From: Spirochaetes bacterium RBG_16_67_19
GTDB taxonomy: Bacteria > Spirochaetota > Spirochaetia > SZUA-6 > DRHE01
Assembly (NCBI GenBank): GCA_001829505.1
Contig: MIBK01000191.1
Location: forward strand, 1-5,748
Length of the DNA: 5,748 nt
Reading direction: 5' to 3'
The stretch's first letter is position 1, and each line of letters opens with the position of its first letter. The notes below the pieces were generated by a model. That model had not been told where the DNA came from and ran no database searches. It saw only the letters and a list, made by a program, of their open reading frames with translations. Positions 1-5,691 of this stretch are shown one piece after another. Made by a program: the position numbers and the translations under genes.

Positions 1-1
1 C

Positions 2-466
2 GTGCGCATCGCCGGCATCGGCCACACCGTGGACCATCTGCCCCTTTCCCGGCGCCGGGCCCTCCACCTGCCGGAAGCAGGCAGAGCGGCCCGGGACCGG
101 GCTTTCGCCGAGGCAGGCATCGGCCTGCCGGAGGTGGACCTGGCGGAGGTGCACGACTGCTTCAGCATCAACCACCTGCTCACCACCGAGGCCCTGGGCC
201 TGTCGGAGTACGGACGCGCCGGGTACGACTACCTGCAGGGGCGCTTCACGCGGGAAGACCGCTGTCCGGTGAACCTCTCCGGGGGCCTGAAGGCCAAGGG
301 CCACCCGGTGGGGGCCACCGGCGCCTCGATGCACGTGCTCCTGCACCGGCAGCTGATCGGGGAGCCGATCGGAGCCTCCCCGGCCAGGCCGCCGAGCATT
401 GGCGTGCTGCTAAACGTCGGCGGCTCCGGGGTGACCAACTGCGTGACCGTGCTGGCCCGCGAGTAG
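2..466 (+). CDS. Thiolase C-terminal fragment, SCP-x/lipid-transfer type (5' end outside window)
   Basis: This is the last ~154 residues of a thiolase-superfamily enzyme, which cleaves or forms beta-ketoacyl-CoA in the cytoplasm. Seen in the sequence: an HDCF motif (residues 51-54 of the fragment), GGLKAKGHPVGATG (94-107) with the catalytic His of the GHPxGATG signature at 101, and a C-terminal LNVGGSGVTN segment (137-146). The DxxExHDCFSI and final N-x-GG segments are those I associate with the SCP-x/archaeal-type branch rather than FadA-type degradative thiolases. Complete family members are about 390-450 aa, so the N-terminal part with the nucleophilic Cys lies upstream. The GTG at base 2 is therefore almost certainly internal. 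The reading frame ends in TAG. Base composition is about 72% G+C by hand count, against about 48-65% in sampled lines of the other genes. Substrate cannot be read from this fragment. The gene converges on the FecR gene with only 45 nt between stops. Confidence 0.85.
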   Translation: MRIAGIGHTVDHLPLSRRRALHLPEAGRAARDRAFAEAGIGLPEVDLAEVHDCFSINHLLTTEALGLSEYGRAGYDYLQGRFTREDRCPVNLSGGLKAKGHPVGATGASMHVLLHRQLIGEPIGASPARPPSIGVLLNVGGSGVTNCVTVLARE

Positions 467-511
467 TGGACAGAGCGGGACCTCAGCGACCTGGTGCAAA
501 ACCCGCCTCTC

Positions 512-1165
512 CTATTGGATCTCGATGATGAATACGACTCCGAGGGCAGGCGGAATGATACCTACGCCGCTGTCGCCGGAAGTGAAGCCGAAGTCGCTGG
601 TGCCGATGACGACGCTGCGCTGTTCCTGGAGTTTTCTCGGAGCTTCGACCGTGCCGTCGTTGGCGAGCTTGGAAGTTTCCCCGTCAAGTATGGTGCGTGA
701 TTGTCCAATCAAGTTGACGAAGCGGGTTTTCCCGCGAATTTTCTCCAGGTTCACGCTGTCGAAGTCAAACCCACTGCCGCGCACGGAAGCGGTCGCCGTC
801 GAGCTTCTTACCGAAAAATCCAGCGTCTTGCCGCTCTCGGGCGTTATTTCTGCGCGGACCCGGCCCGCGATGAGGAAGAGCCTGGCAGCTTCGGAGCCTT
901 CCACCCGGACGATCTCCTCTATGGTCAACCGGGTAAGCGGCTTGACTAGAACGCTTGCGTTTCCGAGCGCGATGAGAGCCATGCTCTTGAAGCCGGTGGA
1001 GATCATGGTGCCTTTGGGTACTTCGGCGCCGGCCTTGGCGGGACGCCACTCTTGGCCCGCGAGCTGGTATTCCACCTTGCCGCTCAATTCCTTGAAGACC
1101 GCGGTTTGAGGAAAAACCGTCGCGGCAGCCAGAAGGGCGAAGATGGCGAGAAAGATCTGTTTCAT
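512..1165 (-). CDS. Exported FecR-domain protein
   Basis: This is a 217-aa exported protein with a FecR domain. Residues 1-20 form a signal peptide (Lys3, then a hydrophobic core IFLAIFALLAAATVF). The FecR-like fold spans roughly residues 50-165. It opens with KGTMISTGFKSMALIAL and VLVKPLTRLTI (51-82), followed by GRVRAEI (101-107), and then the hallmark FSVRSSTATASVRGSGFDFD (117-136), which corresponds to the family's 'tP.a...vrGT.f.v' strand pair. Residues 199-217 are a hydrophobic tail ending in VVFIIEIQ. Unlike classical FecR there is no cytoplasmic anti-sigma part and no ECF sigma gene nearby, so a ferric-citrate regulatory role is not supported. FecR-domain proteins of this exported kind often lie beside CHASE2 proteins; the CHASE2 cyclase here is divergent from this operon. 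It is the third gene of the operon, 22 nt after the barrel gene, with Shine-Dalgarno GAGGAG (1178-1173) seven nt before the ATG. Domain call firm; function inferred. Confidence 0.85.
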   Translation of the reverse strand: MKQIFLAIFALLAAATVFPQTAVFKELSGKVEYQLAGQEWRPAKAGAEVPKGTMISTGFKSMALIALGNASVLVKPLTRLTIEEIVRVEGSEAARLFLIAGRVRAEITPESGKTLDFSVRSSTATASVRGSGFDFDSVNLEKIRGKTRFVNLIGQSRTILDGETSKLANDGTVEAPRKLQEQRSVVIGTSDFGFTSGDSGVGIIPPALGVVFIIEIQ

Positions 1166-1187
1166 TGTTGCGCTCCTCAGTATTCGC

Positions 1188-2411
1188 TCAGAGCGACAGG
1201 GTCACCGTTGCGGAGACGAGCCAGCGCGGTGAAGCGTCCGGCAGATAGCTCAGGCCCGCCGCAGGCAGGAAGACGCCGGAGCTGGCCGAGATCGAAAGAT
1301 CGCTGCTGGGTTTGAAAATCGCGTACAAGTCCGCTTCCGTGCCGAGATAGGAAGCGGTGGATGCCGTGTCGAACGAGGTATCCTGCAGAGCCTCCATGGA
1401 GGTCCTCAGAAAGAGGCTTCCCTTGACCCCAGCGGTCAAGGACTTGAGGGGAGTGAAAGAAGCGTCCAGGGTCCCGGACAGGCAGTCGGCGAAGGAGACG
1501 TTGTAAACGAAACCCATCTGCCGCTCGGATATCGGCCTCCAAATTGAAAGGAACCCGGTATTTCCAGACGCATATTCGATGAGCAGTTCCAGGCGGGCGC
1601 GGGCCAGTTCCGGCATGAAGAGGCTGACGGCGTATCCCGCGGCGGCCATGACGAAGAGCCCTTCCCCGAGTTCGCCGATTCCCATATCAAGGTGCGCCTT
1701 CTGAAAGATATTCCTTCCTAGCGATCCTCCGAGGACGAAGGACAGGTATTGAGTGTGCACGAGTTCACTGGGCGCCTCTGAGGTCCAACCACGGAGGTCG
1801 AACTGCGAGCCGAATCCGAAGGAAAAGTCCTGACGGGCAAAGAGCTCGGGGAGCATGATCGTGGCTTCGGCAATGAGGCGCGGGGGCGCGAAGAATATCG
1901 CCTCATCGTTGTAATCGGCAACGTCGTCGGCGGACAGAAGGGTGCGGGTATCCTCCTTGGGCATCAGGCCCAGATACCCGAGGGCGAAGCGATACGTCGC
2001 CCTGCCGACATCGATTTTAGCTTTGAATCCGTCCAGCCTGCCGGTGAAGATATTCTCGCCCAGGAAAGCATAGTTGAAGCGACCCCCGCCGAAGCTCCAG
2101 GTGAGCGGATGGTCTGGGTTTCCTGGATAGATGGCCATCAGCTCCAACCGCCCTACATCGATTCCGAAGCTGGAGGAGCCGAACCAGGAGGGTTCGGGAG
2201 TGAGACGGTATTCCAGGCGGAGGGAGGCATGCAGGTCGAAGTTCGCGCCCAGCGGGGTGGAAAACCAGGCGGTGGCCCGGTCGCGCTGAAGTTGGGGTTC
2301 CTCGTCGAACGAGGACCAACCGCTCAGGTTATCGAGCACAAGGCCGAAATCGGCGGCGAAAACAGGCGCCCCGCTCAAGACCAGGCACAGGAAGAGCGTG
2401 ATGCGCTTCAT
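1188..2411 (-). CDS. Putative outer-membrane beta-barrel protein, family not recognised
   Basis: This is a 407-aa exported protein that I do not recognise by family. Residues 1-19 are a signal peptide (MKRITLFLCLVLSGAPVFA, likely cleaved after AFA or FAA). The mature part is dominated by alternating polar/hydrophobic stretches with aromatic girdles, e.g. FDLHASLRLEYRL (58-70), TWSFGGGRFNYAFLG (104-118), FGFGSQFDLRGW (198-209), MGFVYNVSFAD (299-309), YLGTEADLYAIF (355-366) and SISASSGVFLP (373-383). It ends in a strand, RWLVSATVTLSL, resembling an outer-membrane barrel C-terminal signal, but with Leu rather than the usual Phe at the end. No long cytoplasmic-type helix is apparent apart from a hydrophobic patch around 250-280. 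Its ATG overlaps the upstream gene's stop (ATGA), and GAGGAGG lies seven nt before the ATG, so translation is probably coupled. A porin or surface-exposed barrel is the best reading; substrate is unknown. Confidence 0.8.
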   Translation of the reverse strand: MKRITLFLCLVLSGAPVFAADFGLVLDNLSGWSSFDEEPQLQRDRATAWFSTPLGANFDLHASLRLEYRLTPEPSWFGSSSFGIDVGRLELMAIYPGNPDHPLTWSFGGGRFNYAFLGENIFTGRLDGFKAKIDVGRATYRFALGYLGLMPKEDTRTLLSADDVADYNDEAIFFAPPRLIAEATIMLPELFARQDFSFGFGSQFDLRGWTSEAPSELVHTQYLSFVLGGSLGRNIFQKAHLDMGIGELGEGLFVMAAAGYAVSLFMPELARARLELLIEYASGNTGFLSIWRPISERQMGFVYNVSFADCLSGTLDASFTPLKSLTAGVKGSLFLRTSMEALQDTSFDTASTASYLGTEADLYAIFKPSSDLSISASSGVFLPAAGLSYLPDASPRWLVSATVTLSL

Positions 2412-2860
2412 CCTCCGGCCTCCTCGATGTCGAGCACGCGGCCGAGGATATGCATGGCCCGTTGACCCGACAACCTATCGGCCGGATCGACGCGGCCCTG
2501 GATCACGCCACGATCCACCAGTTCCCGGAATGCGTAGCGTGGGCCGGGCAGCAGGGAGTACAGCAGGCCGCCCTTCATTCCGAAGGCGCGCATGAGCACA
2601 TAGGCGTATTCGGAAATGGTGATGGGTGTTTCCGCCGTGGCCTTGTTGCCGATCCAGCCCAGTTCCCGCAGCAGGTCGAAGGACCGGGCATCGCCCGCGT
2701 CCTCCGCGATGTTGTCCGAGGCGACCAGGAGAAGGTAAGCCGCCTTGCCGCATTGGAGAGCGTTGGCTGCCAGTATCTGATCCATCGCTTCATTGGATTG
2801 GGCGAAAGCGCCCAGAGCGGCGGCGAAGGTGAAAAGAATCGTCCAGGCTGTTCTTTTCAT
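2408..2860 (-). CDS. Small exported protein, first gene of the three-gene operon
   Basis: This is a 150-aa exported protein of unknown function. The chosen start (ATG at 2860) gives a clean signal peptide, MKRTAWTILFTFAAALGAFA, with an AFA cleavage motif before Gln21, and has AAGGAA (2872-2867) six nt upstream. An in-frame ATG 60 bases further upstream is rejected because the operon's likely -10 box would then lie inside the gene and no signal peptide would remain at the N-terminus. The mature 130 residues are mostly helical. Two stretches, ~61-95 (FDLLRELGWI, then TPITISEYAYVLMRAFGM) and ~109-145 (YAFRELVDRGVIQGRVDPADRLSGQRAMHILGRVL), have a loop-then-helix layout loosely like S-layer-homology repeats, which bind envelope polymers. 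This resemblance is weak and is my inference. There is a single cysteine (37). The stop overlaps the next gene's start by four nt, so the three exported proteins are probably made together. Confidence 0.8.
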   Translation of the reverse strand: MKRTAWTILFTFAAALGAFAQSNEAMDQILAANALQCGKAAYLLLVASDNIAEDAGDARSFDLLRELGWIGNKATAETPITISEYAYVLMRAFGMKGGLLYSLLPGPRYAFRELVDRGVIQGRVDPADRLSGQRAMHILGRVLDIEEAGG

Positions 2861-2870
2861 GCCGTTTTCC

Positions 2871-2889
2871 TTGCCAGAATAGTAGGCAA
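2871..2889. repeat. Short inverted repeat TTGCC-N9-GGCAA
   Basis: This inverted repeat has 5-bp arms (2871-2875 and 2885-2889) around a 9-nt centre. It overlaps the cyclase promoter's -35 and the likely start point of the minus-strand operon. It could be a second operator, but the arms are short and a chance match is quite possible. Confidence 0.3.
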
Positions 2890-2899
2890 AAATTATACT
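2871..2899 (+). promoter_or_regulatory. Sigma70-type promoter of the cyclase gene
   Basis: TTGCCA (2871-2876) is followed after exactly 17 nt by TATACT (2894-2899), a good sigma70-type match. The start would be near 2906, leaving a leader of about 31 nt. The -10 shares bases 2894-2897 with the opposing promoter's TATAAT, so the two promoters cannot easily be melted at the same time. The -35 overlaps the Shine-Dalgarno of the minus-strand operon's first gene. Confidence 0.65.
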
Positions 2900-2920
2900 A
2901 CAAGCGCTCTTTGATTTCAA
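2892..2920 (-). promoter_or_regulatory. Sigma70-type promoter of the minus-strand operon
   Basis: Reading the minus strand, TTGAAA (2920-2915) is separated by 17 nt from a perfect TATAAT (2897-2892). That is 11 of 12 consensus positions with ideal spacing. Transcription would start near 2887-2883, giving a leader of about 25 nt before the ATG at 2860. The -35 lies inside the palindrome at 2909-2926, and the -10 overlaps the -10 of the divergent plus-strand promoter. Confidence 0.7.
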
Positions 2921-2926
2921 TCAAAG
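2909..2926. promoter_or_regulatory. Palindromic FNR-box-like operator in the divergent promoter region
   Basis: CTTTGAT-TTCA-ATCAAAG is an inverted repeat with perfect 7-bp arms and a 4-nt centre. Its core, 2911-2924, matches all ten specified bases of the FNR-type consensus TTGAT-N4-ATCAA. It covers the -35 of the minus-strand promoter and lies about +3 to +20 of the predicted plus-strand start, so a bound Crp/Fnr-family protein would most simply repress both directions. No regulator gene is in the window. The alternative reading is an RNA hairpin at the 5' end of the cyclase mRNA that pairs with the start of its Shine-Dalgarno sequence. Confidence 0.55.
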
Positions 2927-2929
2927 GAG
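2924..2929 (+). promoter_or_regulatory. Shine-Dalgarno site that fixes the GTG start of the cyclase
   Basis: AAGGAG ends seven nt before the GTG at 2937. There is no ATG in frame at the N-terminus before Met33, which lies after the first membrane segment, so this site decides in favour of GTG. The first bases of the site pair with 2908-2910 in the potential leader hairpin (A2925, G2926, and a wobble at G2927), so its accessibility may be controlled. Confidence 0.7.
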
Positions 2930-2936
2930 TCGCCTC

Positions 2937-5687
2937 GTGAAAAAAAAGCCGGCTAACGCGCGAACTCTGCTCATCCCGTTGGGGATAAGCTTCTTGTTTT
3001 CCGCCTTGTACCTTCTTCCGTTTTTCATTCGGATGGAAGGCGGGCTCTACGATATTTATCTCGGCCTGAAGCCGGCAGTCAAGGAAAACTCTTCTATCAC
3101 GCTTCTAGACGTCGACGACGAGGCCATCGATAAGGTCGGTTCGTGGCCTTGGCCGCGCGGGCTGCTCGCTGACGGTCTGTTGCTGCTGAAAGACTTCGGC
3201 GCGGCCTACGCCGTATTCGATATCGAGTATCTCAATAGAAGTCCGCCGGGAATCGACACCTGGTACCTGGAAAAGGGTCTGGTAAATGATTTTGAAGCCG
3301 GGTTTTCGGAAATATCCAGCGGCTTCATGCAGCTTGTCGACTCGATGGCCGCCGGCAGGCTCAAAGCGCGCGAAGCCCTGGGATATGCCAAGCAGATCAA
3401 CGAGTACATCCTGGAGACCAAGAACGGACTCTTGAAACGCGCCAAGTCCGTGGCCGTGGACAACGATTCCTACCTCGGACGGGCAATGAAACTCTATGGC
3501 TCCACCTTCACGACGCTCAACATTCAGGAGGTGGAGATCACCACCAACGACCCCGAGGCGCGCGCGCTGGCCCTGTCCGGATACGCATATCCGAAGATGG
3601 TCGAGCGCGGGCACTTGCCCAATGAAGCGAAGGATTTCCTCGTTCCCATCAGGCCGGTGGTTTCCGGCTCCAAGGGGGCTGGATTCACGAACATCCATAT
3701 CGATCCGGACGGAAAACGCCGTCGCTTGAAGCTCTTCGTCAAGTCCGGCGATAAATGGTATCCGCAGCTGGTCATGGCCCCGGTGCTCGACAGGCTCGGA
3801 TCCCCCGAGGTGGAAATCAGCAGGAAGCGGATTGTGCTGAAAAACGCCGATTTCCCGGGCGGAATACGGAAGACCGTTACCATACCCCTCGATGAAACCG
3901 GGAACATGATCCTCAATTGGCCAAAGAAGACATTCGAAGAAAGCTACAGTCACGTGAGCTTCTACAAGCTTATCGACCTGGCTCGGCTGGAAGCTGAATT
4001 GCCAGTGCTCGTCGGCGACCTGGCCCGGAGCCAGATTTGGGGCATCGGAGCAGCGGACCCCGCAATCGCGGAACGTCTCGGCATGGCCTCATTCATGTGC
4101 GCGGCGCTTTCCGGCCAGGCCACCGATCTGGTAAACGCGAGGCGCGCGGTCGTGGAGACCGGATCCGAAGACGCCTTCCGCTCGTATGCCGAGGGTAAGC
4201 GCGACTTCCTGGACAAAGTGAGCGCCTTTCTTGAGGGAGACGCCCAGACGACAGCCGCCGCGGCGGTCGGGTTGCTCAATGCTTCGAATACCGATGTGGA
4301 GGTCCTGGCCAGCACACGCCAGGAGATGGATTCGCTGAATGCCTTGTTCCAGCAGCTCCGAGATAAGTTCGCCTTCATACGGGAATACCGGCAAAGGCTC
4401 TCCGATATGCTCGGCGGCAAGATCTGCATCATAGGCTGGACCGCGACTTCGACGACCGATTTCGGCGTCAATCCGTTCCAGGGCAAGTACCCGAACGTCG
4501 GAACGCACGCCACGGTAGCCAATACCATCCTCAACCGGGCCTTCCTCGACATCGCTCCCAGGTGGATATCGGTGCTGATGGCGATCGTCCTGTCCGTCGG
4601 CCTGGTTCTCGTGGCGCGCGGCCTGCCTCCGCTCTGGCAAACCGTCGTGGGTGCCGGCGCCGTGTTTGGACTCCTAGGCGGGATTCTCGCCCTTTTCATC
4701 GCGACGGGCATCTTCGTCGGACCGCTCGGCCCCGGCCTCTCCCTCTCTGTCTCCTTCGTCGCCTACTCGCTGGGCGAGTTTTTTACCAACGAACGTGAAA
4801 AGAACTTCCTGCGCAAGGCTTTCTCCACCTACCTTTCGGGCGAGGTCATCGAGGAAATCCTCGAGGACCCCGGTAAGCTCGCCCTCGGCGGGGACCGGCG
4901 CGAGCTTACCGCGATGTTCACGGATGTGCGCGGCTTTTCCACGATCTCCGAGCAGCTGGACCCCGAGAGTCTGGTCAGGCTGCTTAACCTTTACCTGTCC
5001 GCGATGAGCGATACCATCCTTAACGAGCGCGGAACGATAGACAAGTACGAGGGCGACGCAATCATTTCGTTTTTCGGCGCGCCCGTCGCGCTTCCTGCCC
5101 ACGCCAATGCGGCCTGTCGCTCGGCGATCCTCATGAAAAGAGCGGAAACGGAGCTCAACCGCCGGCTCGCGCTGGAGCAGCTCTCGCCCGGGCCGCTGCT
5201 CACGCGCATCGGGATCAACAGCGGCGACATGGTGGTGGGCAATATGGGGACCGAGCGCAAGATGGATTACACGATCATGGGCAACGCGGTAAACCTGGCG
5301 GCACGGCTGGAGGGGGTCAACAAGCGCTACGGTTCCTGGATTCTGGCCAGCGGCGAGACGATTGCGGCCGCAGGCGACGAATTTCTCTTGCGGCGCATGG
5401 ATCGCGTCCGGGTCGTCGGTATAAACCAACCCGTGCAGCTGTACGAGCTCATCGATTTCAAGTTGGAGGCCGATCCCCGGCAGGGAGACTTTTTGGCCGG
5501 TTTCCAGGCTGCACTCGACATATTCCTCCTCAAGGATTGGCCCAGGGCCAAAGCCGCCTTCGAGAATCTGGCCAGGCTCGATTCGAATGATGGACCGACG
5601 CAGTATTACGTCCAGCGCAGCAAGGAATTCCTGAAGAACCCGCCGCTGGAAGGGTGGGACGGCGTATTCAACCTCACCGAAAAGTGA
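2937..5687 (+). CDS. CHASE2-domain membrane adenylate cyclase (class III)
   Basis: This is a 916-aa cyclase predicted to convert ATP to cAMP in response to a periplasmic signal. TM1 is at ~11-31. The CHASE2 sensor spans ~35-540: ITLLDVDDEAIDKVGSWPWPRG (54-75) and AVFDIEYL (92-99) open it, GFTNIHIDPDGKRRR (249-263) is the middle, and GKICIIGWTATSTTDFG to VGTHATVANTILN (494-533) closes it. It carries two extra, mainly helical stretches (~101-172 and ~345-490). Three TMs follow (~542-561, 567-592, 597-616), then a linker FLRKAFSTYLSGEVIEEIL (624-642) and the class III catalytic domain (~655-840). Metal-binding Asp663 (FTDVRGFS) and Asp707 (KYEGD), substrate-selecting Lys703 and Thr779 (YTIMGN), and transition-state Asn786 and Arg790 (VNLAARLEG) are all present. 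The Lys/Thr pair indicates ATP use and the IIIb subgroup. The tail (848-916) resembles a TPR-like helix pair and ends in WDGVFNLTEK. Start GTG with AAGGAG seven nt upstream. Transcribed divergently from the exported-protein operon. Activity highly likely; ligand unknown. Confidence 0.95.
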   Translation: MKKKPANARTLLIPLGISFLFSALYLLPFFIRMEGGLYDIYLGLKPAVKENSSITLLDVDDEAIDKVGSWPWPRGLLADGLLLLKDFGAAYAVFDIEYLNRSPPGIDTWYLEKGLVNDFEAGFSEISSGFMQLVDSMAAGRLKAREALGYAKQINEYILETKNGLLKRAKSVAVDNDSYLGRAMKLYGSTFTTLNIQEVEITTNDPEARALALSGYAYPKMVERGHLPNEAKDFLVPIRPVVSGSKGAGFTNIHIDPDGKRRRLKLFVKSGDKWYPQLVMAPVLDRLGSPEVEISRKRIVLKNADFPGGIRKTVTIPLDETGNMILNWPKKTFEESYSHVSFYKLIDLARLEAELPVLVGDLARSQIWGIGAADPAIAERLGMASFMCAALSGQATDLVNARRAVVETGSEDAFRSYAEGKRDFLDKVSAFLEGDAQTTAAAAVGLLNASNTDVEVLASTRQEMDSLNALFQQLRDKFAFIREYRQRLSDMLGGKICIIGWTATSTTDFGVNPFQGKYPNVGTHATVANTILNRAFLDIAPRWISVLMAIVLSVGLVLVARGLPPLWQTVVGAGAVFGLLGGILALFIATGIFVGPLGPGLSLSVSFVAYSLGEFFTNEREKNFLRKAFSTYLSGEVIEEILEDPGKLALGGDRRELTAMFTDVRGFSTISEQLDPESLVRLLNLYLSAMSDTILNERGTIDKYEGDAIISFFGAPVALPAHANAACRSAILMKRAETELNRRLALEQLSPGPLLTRIGINSGDMVVGNMGTERKMDYTIMGNAVNLAARLEGVNKRYGSWILASGETIAAAGDEFLLRRMDRVRVVGINQPVQLYELIDFKLEADPRQGDFLAGFQAALDIFLLKDWPRAKAAFENLARLDSNDGPTQYYVQRSKEFLKNPPLEGWDGVFNLTEK

Positions 5688-5691
5688 CTTC

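Noticed and set aside
2..4. GTG at base 2 as the true start of the thiolase
   Set aside because: A 154-aa product would lack the nucleophilic Cys half of the enzyme; the frame simply runs in from outside the window.
475..507. Possible terminator in the convergent gap (GCGGG ... CCCGC)
   Set aside because: The stem is only 5 bp around a loop of about 22 nt with no T run on either strand, so it is not a credible intrinsic terminator.
525..1109. 194-aa open frame antisense to the FecR gene
   Set aside because: The translation has no recognisable domain, while the opposite strand encodes a clear signal peptide and FecR domain. It is a shadow of a G+C-rich gene.
512..1165. Ferric-citrate regulation by the FecR-domain protein
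   Set aside because: No FecI-type sigma factor or FecA-type receptor with plug is present, and the protein is exported with a cleavable signal rather than being a membrane anti-sigma factor.
2408..2920. Longer form of the small exported protein starting at 2920 (20 extra residues)
   Set aside because: The extra part would contain the TATAAT box and the start region, would bury the signal peptide, and the internal ATG at 2860 has a good Shine-Dalgarno site.
3105..5429. Long minus-strand open frames (282, 249 and 251 aa) inside the cyclase gene
   Set aside because: They mirror the codon pattern of the cyclase, have no coherent motifs and lie opposite conserved CHASE2 and catalytic segments.
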